DNA of 64,000 nt from Miscanthus floridulus (taxonomy: Eukaryota; Streptophyta; Magnoliopsida; Poales; Poaceae): contig NC_089584.1 in the NCBI RefSeq assembly GCF_019320115.1, positions 74,183,533 to 74,247,532 of the forward strand. The letters run 5' to 3'. The notes beneath the pieces were generated by a model. The model was given only the letters and a program-made list of their open reading frames with translations. It was not told the DNA's origin and searched no databases. Both the position numbers and the translations under genes were made by a program. This document shows, one piece after another, positions 21,292 through 34,422 of this stretch. Every line of letters begins with the position of its first letter. Position 1 is the first letter of the stretch.

Positions 21292-24200
21292 TGTAACACC
21301 CTAGGTGTTAGCCTTGCATAACTTGACTTGCATAACATGAGCATGATCATCAAGCATTCATAAACAAGCATTTACAATTGAAACATTGGATTGAAACGTA
21401 TGCAACATTTGCTTGTTATTGCATGTTTCATTGTACATATGCAAATGATCATGAGTGTATACATGTAATTAGTTGATGTGGATCACAACAACATGTAGCA
21501 ACACATAGGTTAGCAAATAGGACCTTGTTCATGAAGTCACCTTTCATGAACCAACACTTAAGATTTCATGTGATTAAACTAAATAGCACTATGAGTGACT
21601 AATACATGAAATGATTGTATGACCTTGCAATTTGCTTAAACATGTTTAGAGTATCATTATGAACAACTTTTATATTCATGGTTAGGGGTAAATAGGTCAT
21701 TAAGCCATAGTTTGAAGTCTATCATCATATAAATGTGACATGTTTGACCAAGTTTGAACTAGGTGTTAGAGACCTTGCATGGAGAAGGTCACTAAAGAAA
21801 ATTTGTAGTGTTTGGCATGGGGAACAACTTTTATTTTTGGGTCCTTGACTGATTTAGCTTCTAACATGCTTGAATTGGTCTCACAAGAATCAGCAAAATC
21901 AACATTTCAACACTTAACAAAATTTTCTAAAAAATTTTTCTAAGTCTTGGTTCACTGACCGACCGACAGGCTGACATTGGGGATGATATAACTTGGTTTT
22001 GGTTGTGATTTAGAGCATTATCCTTTAAGAACAATTAGAGCTGGTACATAGGGCTATGATTGTTGTTAAGACCGTTTACACTTTGGAGCCACGGATTAGC
22101 GGTTAAATGGACGGGAAAACTCGCTGTCAGGCTACGATCGCTTAACTGAATGAACTACATCGGCTGGCTTCGGTGGCTGATAGGGCAGAGTCCATGCGCT
22201 GCGTGGTGGCCAGCAGTGGCCACGCGTCACCAGCGTCCTGCCCCGTGCGATAGAGCTAGGCCAGGCTGGCTTTAACACTCCCAGCGCTCGCCCGCACTGA
22301 GCCGGGCCCTCATTTTCAACTTTCTGCTTCCTCCATCGCCGGCCGTAGCAACACCGCAATAGCTGAGCTCGTCTCGCCTCCGCCGTCGCCATAGCCAGCG
22401 CAAGCTAGCGCTGAGCCACCCATTCGTCACCTCAGCAGCATCACCAGCTCCCAGCAACCCACCGCGTCCACCTGTGCCCGCTGATAGCAACTAGTAAGCT
22501 CCAGCGCCATGCAAGTGCTCGTCGAAGCTCCACCGCCACCCTCCATCACCGTGGTCCCACCTAACCAGACAACCCTAGGCCATGAGAGCACGCGCAATAG
22601 TTTCCTTGTAGTCCAGTGATGCTCATCCAAGCTTTAGTAGGGGCCACCGAGGTCATCACCGACGTACCGCCGTCGTCCTACCTCGCCAAGCCACCATGGC
22701 CACTGTAGTCGTCACTAGCATCGACGATAGGGTCGGCCAAGTAGTGCAAACGATGCGCCTGGTCGAGTAGGTCGTACCGTGAAGACGTCACCGCCAGCAA
22801 CCTCGCTGTCGGCAAGCTTTGGTCGCGCCAGCAGCGTACAGCGCTGCCACTCTGCTTCTGAGTCAATGACGCGTGGGGTCCTCTGTCAGCGGGTCCCACC
22901 GGTCAGCGACAGCAATGTTGAGGGATAGTCCATTTGATTCTAGATTTTGTACTATTTTGCAATATTTGTATCTCTAGTTTGGTAGCTTCAAAAATGGTCA
23001 AATAAATTTGGTAGTGTTCCTTAGGAAGTGAAGTATTTAAGAAAAATATGATCTTGACACTTACAGTAGAAATTTTGGAAGATTTAAATGGAGATTTGAA
23101 ATGTGTTTTTGAATGCATGCAAATTTGTTTATTTTATATCTAGAGTTCCTGTGCCCCAAAAATTATGAAATTTTTGTGGTAACCTATTCTTGACATGCAT
23201 GAGCCCTAGTAAAAATTTGAGGATTAGTGCATGCATAGATTTGTAGTTATAGATTTTTCTTTTATAAATAAGTAATCCTTATATGAATTTTCATAAATTA
23301 TTTAGGAATCCAATATTCATGAAATTTGTTGAAGGTTATCCTAGTACCATATGGATGCTAAGAAAAATAGGAAATCTATTGCTTGACACTTTTCACTAAG
23401 GTTTTCTATTTTTGCTATTGTAAGCCTTTTTGTCTTATCATTTTTGTATAGAATGTTTTACTGTATAAAATGGCATGAAATTTTACAATAGTCTTTTGAT
23501 AGCATTAGTAAGGCACTGTAAATTTTTGAGAATTTATGAAGTACATCTGGTATATGTTTGTTATTTAACCTAAGTATTTAAATAAAATAATAAAGGCATC
23601 TAAAAAAATAGTTTGGACTTCACCATTTGGTTTTCTTGAGTGTATTTGGTATGCTTAAACTGTTGGTAGACCTTGTGTTGTAAAAATTTGAATACTCATA
23701 TGAAGTAGAAGTATTGTTGCGTCATAATGTGAATTAGAATAGTTTCCGGACAGATTCTGGAGTTTGATAAGTTGCATGATAAAAATGATGTTTACTGTAA
23801 AAATGGTTAATAACAAAGTTGTAGGTAATTTTATAAGCTTTCCAGAAAGTCTAGGATCACTGCATTTGGATAATTAGAACTCTAATTATGAGTAAAACAA
23901 GTAGCTGCTATTTGTGAAGTAGTAGATGCATTGTTGAAGTAATTAATTACATAATCAAGAAGAGATATGCACCTACTCAGTAAACGCGATATACTTGTTG
24001 TTACTTAAACCACATGCTGATAAGAATAATTGCAAGAATGCATTCTTCATGTATCATCACACCACCCTTGTTAACATATATGCATTCACAATATTTTATG
24101 CCACATTCATGCATCTAGGATCGGAGGAAGAAATAACGTTGCTGTAATTCGACGAGATAGAGGAAGGGGACCAGCAGGAGAATCCTCAAGTCGCAGCTCT

Positions 24201-25749
24201 CAAAGGCGTGGAGCAGAATCCTAAAGAGCTTCTAGAGTGTCCTGACCACCGCCCCACTTCCTTTCTCTGAGGCAACCCCTAGAGCATTTTAAGTCTCCCA
24301 ATATTTTACAAATGATTACTTAAGTACTTATGATTGATGCATTAGGTTATAAGAGTTGAATGGAACCACTTGATGCATATAAATTTTTTGTCCAAATATT
24401 ACACCTTTAACCGATATAGGTCCAGGATCGAATATATGCTTAGCCATGCTTAGACCGGTAGAAGTTGGGTGATGTCCTGTCATCTGCGAGATATAGGTGG
24501 ATACCGGAGCACGGTTGGTTATATTTGCTATCGTGGAACAGAACCATGGAGTAAAAAGAAAATCGAGGTCGGGCGGAGTCTATGCGTAGGATGACTCATG
24601 TGATTCCATCTGAGCCGATTAAGGACCGTACTATTGTTGGCGCTTCTGATAAGATTGAACGCATGCCTATCACTTAGTTGGCCGGATAACTTGTTTTGAC
24701 CGCGAAGCCAAGTAGCTCAACTTAGGGCAGGACCCGTTCTGTTGTGCGCTCCTTGCGGGGGGGCGATCAGACTGAGCCCAAGGGTAGGCTAGGCCTGAAT
24801 GTCCTGGCATCTGGTGTCCCAGATTGTGTGGTGCAGTACGGACCCATGAAATGTGGACCTGAGTTGTACCAAAGGTGACCTAAGGCTGCCTTCGTGGGTA
24901 TGTCTGGGTTTGTGTTAGGAATAAATTCCAAGCTGGTTGAAATCGATTCGAATTGCCGTCTCTCCTGGATAGTGAGAAACTTGGCTAGTCCCAACATCGT
25001 AGTAACTGTGTTATGGAACATGATGGTTCGGATGAATACAGAATTACAATACCTGCTGTGGTTACTATTGTATGCTTTTAAATTGATATACCACATGTTT
25101 GGCATAGGATAGTTGCTAATCTAGAGATGGATATTTATAATGAACTTGATAAAGGAATCAAAATTGTACAACTAAGTCAATTGCTTTTATGCAAAATGTT
25201 GTCAAGCTATCTCCACTTATACAGCCTTGCATAATCCTTGGAGTCATTTTATTTCTGGTTTATGATGGGTAAGTCTAGCTGAGTACCTTCTCGTGCTCAG
25301 GGATTTATTTCCCATTGTTGCAGATGGCACTGTGTATCACGGTTATTGCAAGAGTTGCTTCTATCCCGCCATGGATGAGGAGTAAGCCTTGGGCAGGCTT
25401 CTTTATTAATCCCTATCCTTGCTTCTGTGGACCGTGATCCTACTTGGCACTGTATCAAACTATGTTGGAAACTTTATTTTCAAACTTAATTGCTTCCGCT
25501 TTATCTATCAAACTCAGTTTGTAATAACTTTTATTCGTACTCTGATGACGAAAATGTATCTGTGAACTTTATGTAATATGTGGCATGTATGTTGAATCAT
25601 GTACGATCTTGGTTGTTGTAAATCATTTATCGAGACCCGTCGTGGTACTCGATGGACTATCGGGTTTATATGGGTTCAAGTATGATAGTGCGACCGCTTG
25701 CAGGCTGCCATTGTACTTGTACTCTTATAAATTGGTCGTTTCTGCAACA
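21292..25749 (+). repeat. 5' LTR of the plus-strand Tekay-like element (4458 bp)
   Basis: TGTAACACCC...TCTGCAACA. It contains an AT-rich first 0.8 kb, a GC-rich, CpG-rich block at about 22130-22910, a long AT-rich part, and a small acidic ORF (24109-24270, here with a TAA where the 3' LTR has GAA). The last part contains a run of G/C-rich segments shared with all family members. No convincing TATA box was found. Confidence 0.93.
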
Positions 25750-25751
25750 GC

Positions 25752-25763
25752 TGGTATTAGAGC
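25752..25763 (+). other. Primer binding site, initiator-Met tRNA type
   Basis: TGGTATTAGAGC, two bases after the 5' LTR end, differs by one C-to-T change from the canonical TGGTATCAGAGC. Confidence 0.85.
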
Positions 25764-26477
25764 AAGATTCAACATTAATTGTCACGTGTATTTAAAACAA
25801 AAGTTTTTGTTTTCCCAAAAACCCTTCTCTAGCAATTGTTAGTTATATTAATAGGTATTTGAAATCTAAAGTGTGCCAATGATCACTTTCCTTATGCCCA
25901 AATTAAGGACTATTAGGTGGCTATTTAAGTAGTAACATGGGGATTTTTACTTTGTCGTCCATACGGCGTGCTATTATATGGATGCCATTCACTTGAATGG
26001 TAATGTATGGATCAAATGCCTCTACGCCAAGGTAAAATGATGAGTGTATGACCGCAAGATGTGAGCGTGCGGTCGGGGAGAGTTAGCTTTGGTACGGCTA
26101 TGCATGCATGCTTGCATGTGTATATGGTACATATTTAATTGTGGGTTTAAATTATTATTGGGTAGCTTGATACGGAAGTATATGTATGGGTATACATATA
26201 TGGAAGTATTTAAATTTACATTCTGCATATTTCATTATGGGTTTGGGCTGAAATGAAATTTTATGCAGGTACACTAACAACGAAATGTGTAGCTCGACTA
26301 GTTACGCGATATATGAGAGAACATGTGTATGCCACCGTGTCTACCGTTAGAAACAAATTTTTCCTAAGTTTGTGAGGATGTACGAAACGAGCATGCATCA
26401 TGATAATTATCATTCACATAATTACATTGTTCCTCCCCTTATAAAATTCTTACTCTGTTATGTAACTCTTATCCATT
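25764..26477. other. 5' leader of the plus-strand Tekay-like element
   Basis: Non-coding, AT-rich, collinear with 6193-6888. Nothing else seen. Confidence 0.7.
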
Positions 26478-26801
26478 ATGGCCTTGTCTCACCAAGTGGA
26501 CATATTGATGGTACAGATGGCAACACCCGTTGGTAGTGAGAATTTCCTAACTATTTTCGGAACACCTACCCTCTTATGGAGAGTTCTGCACCTTGCGGGG
26601 TACCATGAACTACCCCTTTATCATTGGATTGAAGAGTACCTAGAAGGACAGCCATGGTACGAGGTGCGGCTCACTATACCAGCCCGCACACAACCGCCCT
26701 TCTGGCAGGAGGAGAAAGCAGAATCAAAAGAGGAAGAGGTGGAGCCTGAGGAAGGAGATGGTCCTATCTCTGACCTCGATAGTGATCATGACGAGGATTA
26801 G
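26478..26801 (+). pseudogene. Extra leader ORF of the Tekay-like element, internal-deletion form
   Basis: 107 codons from ATG 26478 to TAG 26801. Residues 1-80 match the N-terminal third of the minus-strand ORF at 6192-5092 (shared FGTPTLLWRVLH and YHWIEEYLEGQPWY). Residues 82-107 match its acidic C-terminus (EEEVEPEEGDGPISDLDSDH). About 258 codons, including the coiled-coil-like middle, are absent, and the frame is kept across the join, which lies in purine-rich GA repeats. The frame is fully open here. Function and family are unknown. Confidence 0.55.
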
Positions 26802-27164
26802 ACCGTGTAGTATTTAGTATAAGTGCCTAATATATCATCATTGGATTTGTAATGGACCTGTAGTTTGGAATTGGTATTGGTAATTTGAACTATCATGTAA
26901 AATTGTTATTTGCATGACTATCGCACGTTCGGTTAAAACTCTAATTCCCGTTGAGCTATCTGAGCTCATGAATTGGATATTAACGTGCTATGAGTCCGAT
27001 GAGCGATCAAATTGGTGATGTCATGTTGCGAGAATGAATTGTTATGCCTTTGTTTTTATTGTGAATTTGAGAGTTCTCTCCAGTGATTTCAGTTCGGCAT
27101 GATTATGATTCATCTATAATCTTGTGGCATCAACCAATAATCGCTTATTGTTGCAACATCGCAG
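26802..27164. other. Spacer between leader ORF and gag (no gene)
   Basis: 363 bases collinear with 4727-5091. No ORF of note. Confidence 0.7.
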
Positions 27165-30100
27165 ATGACGCGCACCCATGCTGGAGCTAGTGGCAGCCAT
27201 GATGGCAATAATGATGACTTACCACCACCACCGCCGTCCGCTCAGGAGTTCTTTACCCAGTTCTTGGGGAGCCAAAGGACAATGGAAGAAGCTCTGCGCC
27301 TCATCGCACAAAACACTACTCGTGGCCACCCACATCAACCAGGGGCCGAGCCAAATCAGCACAGTACATTCAAGGAATTTCTGGATACGAAGCCTCCTAT
27401 CTTCAAGGTGGCTGAGGAACCACTATAGGCTGACGAGTGGCTCAATACCATTGAGTAGAAGTTTCATCTGCTAAGGGTCACTGAGCATCTGAAAGCTGAG
27501 TATGCTTCTCATCAGCTACAAGGACCAGCAGGGATCTAGTGGACACATTTCCTATCATCTCTGCCTGCTAATGCGCGAGTGACATGGGAGCAGTTCAAGC
27601 TGGCTTTTAGGGGACATCATATTCCCCTAGGCCTAATGTGCATGAAAGTGGCTGAATTTATGAGGCTCACTCAAGGATCGAAAACCCTCACAGAATATAT
27701 GCACGTATTCAACAACCTATCTAGATATGCTCTAGGTTTTGTGGATACTGAGGAGAAAAAGATGGAAAGCTTCAAGCGGGGTCTGGGTACCAAACTGATG
27801 AAAACCATGGCCAATTCTAGGTGTGCCACATGCAATGAATTTATTAGTGATGCTTTGACCCAAGAGAACCACAATAACATGCATGCCATTGCTAAGGGAC
27901 GCAAGAGGGCATTCGAGGTAGGTGCCTCCGGATCTTCACAGTCAAAAGCGCCTATCACAGCTAGGCCACAATTCCGTCCATCTGCACCCAAGTTTAGGCC
28001 TCCACCACCTAAAGCTTAGAATAGCAGACCTCAGAAACCATTGCATAAGGCATTCACTATTGCCTTACCAAAAGGGACTGGCAGTTAGGGGAGCTCCACA
28101 GGACCTAGGAATAATCAGCCATGTTTCAACTACAATCAAATGGGTCATTGGGCCAAGGAATGCCCCCACCCCAAGAAGAATGGCAACCCAAATCAGAATA
28201 ATCAGAGGCAGGCGAACGCAAGGGCACGTCCAGGATACGTGCATTATACCACTGTTGAGGAAGTGCCCACTGGAGAAGTTGTCACGGCTGGTATGTTTCT
28301 CGTCAATAAGCATCCCGCTGTTGTTTTATTTGATTCGGGAGCTTCTCATTCATTTATGAGTCAAGCATTTGCATCTAGACATGATCAAGAAATAATTGAA
28401 GTAAGCAAAGGGGGTTATAATATAAGTTCAGCAGGGGGTACTATTTCTACCAAAAATATAGTCAAAAAATGTGCTCATCTCTATACAAGGGAGGGAGTAT
28501 ACAATAGATTTGATAATATTGCCCGGGTTATCGATAAGTGTAATCTTAGGCATGAATTGGATGAAGTATCATGGTGTTCTTATTAACACCAGCACCCATA
28601 CTATTATGCTAAGAGAACCCATGGGAGGGAATACTTTTCTAGTACCACTCTCCCATAATTTTGAACTCCAACATTTAGTTTGTGCTATCCAAACCACCAC
28701 ACTTTGTGATATCCTAGTGGTTTGTGAGTTTCTGGATGTATTTCTAGAGGAATTACCAGGCTTACCACTGGATAGGGATGTGGAATTTAGGATTGAGTTA
28801 GTGCTAGGTATGGCACCCATATCAAGAAGTCCCTATAGAATGCCACCTAATGAGTTAGCGGAACTTAAGGTTCAATTGCAAGATCTATTGGACAAGGGTC
28901 TTATCCAACCAAGCTCATCTCCATGGGGATGTCCAGTATTGTTTGTGAAAAAGAAGGACAAGTCACTAAGAATGTGTGTGCATTATAGACCACTCAATGC
29001 TGTGACCATCAAGAACAAATATCCGTTGCCCCGCATCAACATCTTGTTCGATCAGCTAGCAAAGGCAAAGGTATTCTCCAAAATTGACTTGAGATCAGGC
29101 TACCATCAGATCAAGATCAGACCGGAGGATATACCTAAAAATGCTTTCTCTACTAGGTACGGCTTATATGAGTATTTGGTTATGTCTTTCGGACTAACAA
29201 ATGCTCCAACCTACTTCATGTACCTGATGAACTCGGTATTCATGCCCGAGCTCGACAAGTTCGTGGTCGTGTTTATCGACAATATATTGATTTATTCAGA
29301 AAATGAGTCAGATCATGAAGAGCATCTAAGGATTGTTTTATCTAGATTGAGGGAGCATAAGCTATATGCGAAATTTAGCAAGTGTGAATTTTGGTTGAGC
29401 AAAGTACCTTTCTTAGGTCACATCTTATCAAGGGATGGAATCTTTGTAGACCCATCAAAAGTATAAGAGGTCATGGATTGGAAAGCCCCAACTTCGTTTC
29501 ATGAAGTTCAGAGTTTTCTAGGGTTAGCAGGATATTATCATCGTTTCATTCTAGATTTCTCAAAGATAGCTAAGCCTATGACCAGACTACTTCAGAAAGA
29601 TGAGAAGTACAAATGGACACCAAATGTGAAGCAGCTTTTCACACCCTTAGAACGTTGTTGACTACTGCACCTATGCTAGCACAACCAGACATTGAAAAGC
29701 CTTTTGATGTATTTTGCGATGCATCGAGAATAGGTTTGGGATGTCTGCTTATGCAAGAAGGAAGAGTTATTGCATATGCTTCTCGGCAATTGAGAAAGCA
29801 TGAAGTCAACTACCCTACACATGATTTGGAACTTGCAGCAGTTGTTCATGCATTAAAGATATGGAGACATTATTTGTTGGGCAATGTATGTCATATATAT
29901 AATGACCACAAAAGTCTTAAGTATATCTTTACCCAACTAGAGCTGAACATGAGACAACGAAGATGGTTAGAATTGATTAAGGACTACAATTTAGAAGTGC
30001 ATTACCATTCGGGTAAAGCTAATGTAGTAGTAGATGCACTCAGTTGAAAATCTCATTGCAACACTATAGAAGCATTATTGGAAGATGGATTCAACTTGTT

Positions 30101-31574
30101 ACACCCTGCGGTACTACATAATATCACGATCAGTTGTTCACTTGAGAGCAAAATCGTAGAGCTGCAGCAGACAGATATAGGAATAAGTCACATCAAGAGA
30201 AAAATGCAAGAGCAAGAGACCAAGCATTTCAAATTGGACGAAAGAGGTGTGTTATGGTTTGAGGACCGACTTGTGGTACCAAAAGACCATGAGCTGAGAA
30301 ATCAAATTTTAGATGAAGCTCACTCGTCCAAATTGTCTATCCATCCGGGTAGTAGTAAGATGTACCAAGATTTGAAAACCCGTTTTTGGTGGACAAAAAT
30401 GAAGAAAGTGATCGCAGCCTATGTCGCTAGGTGCGATAACTACAGTAGAGTAAAAGCTGTTCATATGAAATCTATCGGATTACTTCAGCCATTGCCTATC
30501 CTAGGTTGGAAATGGGAGGAAATCAGCATGGACTTTATCACGGGCCTTCCAACGACACCACAAGGTCACGATTCAATATGGGTTATTGTTGATCGTCTCA
30601 CCAAGTCAGCACATTTTATACCTGTGAACACAAGGTATATAGTTGGGAAATACGCTGAGATATATGTTTCCTAGATCGTGAGACTACATGGAGTACCCTG
30701 GACTATAATCTCATATCGAGGACCACAGTTCATAGCTCGTTTCTGGGAGCACTTATACTAGGCTTTGGGAACCAAGCTAATCAGAAGTTCTGCATATCAT
30801 CCACAAACTTCAGGACAGACAGAGCGCGTGAACCAAATCCTAGAAGATTTGCTTAGAGCTTGTGTTATATCTTCAAAAGGTTCATGGGAGAAATGGTTAC
30901 CTTTAGCTAAGTTCTCCTATAACAACAGTTATCAAGCGAGTATCAAGATGGCTCCATTTGAAGCATTGTATGACAGAAAATGTAGAACTCCATTGAATTG
31001 GACTGAGCCTGGTGAAAGGAGATACTTTGGTATTGACTTTGTCAATGAAGCTAAGGAGCAAGTATGGATCATCCAACAACATATGAAGGCAGCTCAATCG
31101 AGACAAAAGAGTTATGTTGATAGAAGAAGAAGACCACTAACTTTTGAAGTAGGTGACTATGTATATCTGAAAGTATCACCCACGAAAGGGGTGAAGAGAT
31201 TTGGGATGAAAAAGAAGCTTTCACCAAGATATGTAGGGCCATACAAGATTTTGGAATGGAAAGGAAATGTTGTGTATAAGTTACAACTTCAACCAGAGAT
31301 GAGTGCAATATTTGATGTCTTCCATGTTTCTTAGTTGAAGAAATGTCTTCAAGTACCTGAAGAAGCTATTGCACCCACCCACGTACAGCTTCAATCGGAT
31401 TTGACCTATGAAGAAAAGCCAATTCAAGTATTAGAGGAGATGGAAAGAGTAACACGGAGTAAGATTATTAAGTTCTATAAGGTGGTGTGGAACAATCATA
31501 GTGAACAAGATGCTACGTGGGAAAGAGAAGATTATTTACGAGAATTTTATCCCACCTTTTTCCAAGAATGGTAG
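27165..31574 (+). pseudogene. Decayed gag-pol polyprotein, Tekay-like element (plus strand)
   Basis: Start ATG 27165 (MTRTHAGASGSHDG). Order: gag; zinc knuckle near 28120-28165 with its second Cys changed to Tyr; protease with D-S-G-A-S (about 28330); RT (about 28850-29400) with the catalytic motif changed from FIDD to FIDN; RNase H (about 29690-30030); integrase (zinc finger near 30310-30440 with a Cys lost, core near 30530-30900 with the second catalytic Asp replaced by Tyr); basic tail and chromodomain-like segment near 31400-31560. Premature stops lie at 27426, 27456, 27537, 28017, 28086, 29464, 30045, 30672, 30759 and 31332. There is a one-base insertion near 28465 and a one-base deletion near 29630. 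Confidence 0.95.
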
Positions 31575-31604
31575 GTCTTGCAAATCTCGGGACGAGATTT
31601 TTAT

Positions 31605-31617
31605 AAGGGGGAGGGGT
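31605..31617 (+). other. Polypurine tract of the plus-strand Tekay-like element
   Basis: AAGGGGGAGGGGT abuts the 3' LTR start at 31618 and matches the tract next to 278 on the other strand. Confidence 0.88.
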
Positions 31618-34422
31618 TGTAACACCCTAGGTGTTAGCCTTGCATAACTTGACTTGCATAACATGAGCATGATCATCAAGCATTCATAAACAAGTATTTA
31701 CAATTGAAACATTGGATTGAAACGTATGCAACATTTGCTTGTTATTGCATGTTTCATTGTACATATGCAAATGATCATGAGTGTATACATGTAATTAGTT
31801 GATGTGGATCACAACAACATGTAGCAACACATAGGTTAGCAAATAGGACCTTGTTCATGAAGTCACCTTTCATGAACCAACACTTAAGATTTCATGTGAT
31901 TAAACTAAATAGCACTATGAGTGACTAATACATGAAATGATTGTATGACCTTGCAATTTGCTTAAACATGTTTAGAGTATCATTATGAACAACTTTGATA
32001 TTCATGGTTAGGGGTAAATAGGTCATTAAGCCAAAGTTTGAAGTGTATCATCATTTAAATGTGACATGTTTGACCAAGTTTGAACTAGGTGTTAGAGACC
32101 TTGCATGGAGAAGGTCACTAAAGCAAAGTTGTAGTGTTTGGCATGGGGAACAACTTTTAGTTTTGGGTCCTTGACTGATTTAGCATCTAACATGCTTGAA
32201 TTGGTCTCACAAGAATTAGCAAAATCAACATTTCAACACTTAACAAAATTTTCTAAGTCTTGGTTCACTGACCGATGACAGGCTGACATTGGGGATGATA
32301 TAACTTGGTTTTGGTTGCGAATTAGAGCATGATCCTTTAAGAACAATTGGAGCTAGTACATAGGGCTATGATTGTTGTTAAGACCATTTACACTTTGGAG
32401 CCATGGATTACTGGTTAAATGGATGGGAAAACTCGCTGTCAGGCTGTGATCGCTTAACGGAATGAACTGCATTGGCTGGCTTCGGTGGCCGACAAGGCAG
32501 AGTCCATGCGCCGCGTGGTGGCCAGCAGCGGCCGCGCGTCATCGGTGTCCTACCCTACACGGCAGAGCTAGGCCTAGGCTGGCTTTAATACTCCCAGCAC
32601 CCGGCCGCACTGAGCCACGCCCTCATTTTCAACTTTCTGCTTCCTCCTTCGCCGGCCATAGCAACACCGCAACAGCCGAGCTCGTCTCGCCTCCGCCGTC
32701 GCCATAGCCAGCACAAGCTAGCACTGAGCCACCCATTCATCACCTCAGTAGCACCACCAGCTCCCCAGCAACCCACCGCGTCCACCTGTGCCCACTAATA
32801 GCAACCGGTAAGCTCCAGCGCCGTGCAAGTGCTTGCCGGAGCTCCGCCGCCACCCTCCGTCGCCGTGGTCCCACCTAACCAGACCACCATAGGCCACGAG
32901 AGCGTGTGCAATAGTTTCCTTGTAGTCTAGCAATGCTCGTCTGAGCTTTAGTAGGGGCCGCTGAGGTCGTCACCGGCGTACTGCCATCGTCCTGCCTCGC
33001 CAAGCCGCCATGGCCGCCGTCGTCATCACTAGCGTCGACGATAGGGCTGGCCAAGTAGTGCAAACGATGCACCTGGTCGAGTAGGTCATACCATGAAGAC
33101 GTCACCGCTGACAACCTCGCCGTCGGCGAGCTTTGGCCACGCCAGCAGTGTATAGCGCCGCCGCTCTGCTTCTGAGTCAATGACGCGTGGGGTCCTCTGT
33201 CAGCGGGTCCCACCAGTCAGTGACAGCAGTGTTGAGGGATAGTTCATTTGATTCTAGATTTTGTACAATTTTGCAATATTTGTATCTCTAGTTTGGTAGC
33301 TTCAAAAATGGTGAAATAAATTTGGTAGTGTTCCTTAGTAAGTGAAGTATTTAAGAAAAATATGATCTTGACACTTACAGTAGAAATTTTGGAAGATTTA
33401 AATGGAGATTTGAAATGTGTTTTTGAATGCATGCAAATTTGTTTATTTTATATCTAGAGTTCCTGTGCTCCAAAAATTATGAATTTTTTGTGGTAACCTA
33501 TTCGTGACATGCATGAGCCCTAGTAAAAATTTGAGGATCAGTGCATGCATAGATTTGTAGTTATAGATTTTTCTTTTATAAATAAGTAATCCTTGTATGA
33601 ATTTTCATAAATTATTTAGGAATCCAATATTCATGACATTTGTTGGAGGTTATCCTAGTATCATATGGATGCTAAGAAAAATAGGAAATCTGTTGCTTGG
33701 CACTTTTTACTAGGGTTTTCTATTTTTGCTATTGTAAGCCTTTTTGTCTTGTCATTTTTGTATAGAATGTTTTACTGTATAAAATGGCATGAAATTTTAC
33801 AATAGTCTTTTGATAGCATTAGTAAGGCACTATAAATTTTTTAGAATTTATGAAGTACATCTGGTATATGTTTGTTATTTAACCTAAGTATTTAAATAAA
33901 ATAATAAAGGCATCTAAAAAAATAGTTTGGACTTCACCATTTGATTTTCTTGAGTGTATTTGGTATGCTAAAACTATTGGTAGACATTGTGTTGTAAAAA
34001 TTTGAATACTCATATGAAGTAGAAGTATTGTTGCGTCATAATGCGAATTAGAATAGTTTCCGGACAGATTCTGGAGTTTGATAAGTTGCATGATAAAAAT
34101 GATGTTTACTGTAAAAATGGTTAATAACAAAGTTGTAGGTAATTTTATAAGCTTTCCAGAAAGTCTAGGATCACTGCATTTGGATAATTAGAACTCTAAT
34201 TATGAGTAAAACAAGTAGCTTCTGTTTGTGAAGTAGTAGATGCATTGTTGAAGTAATTAATTACATAATCAAGAAGAGATATGCACCTACTCAGTAAACG
34301 CGATACACTTGTTGTTACTTAAACCACATGCTGATAAGAATAATTGCAAGAATGCATTCTTCATGTATCATCACACCACCCTTGTTAACATATATGCATT
34401 CACAATATCTTATGCCACATTC

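Noticed and set aside
22132..22900. ORFs of 66-112 codons in the GC-rich block of the Tekay LTRs
   Set aside because: Same composition effect. The frame differs between 5' and 3' LTR copies.
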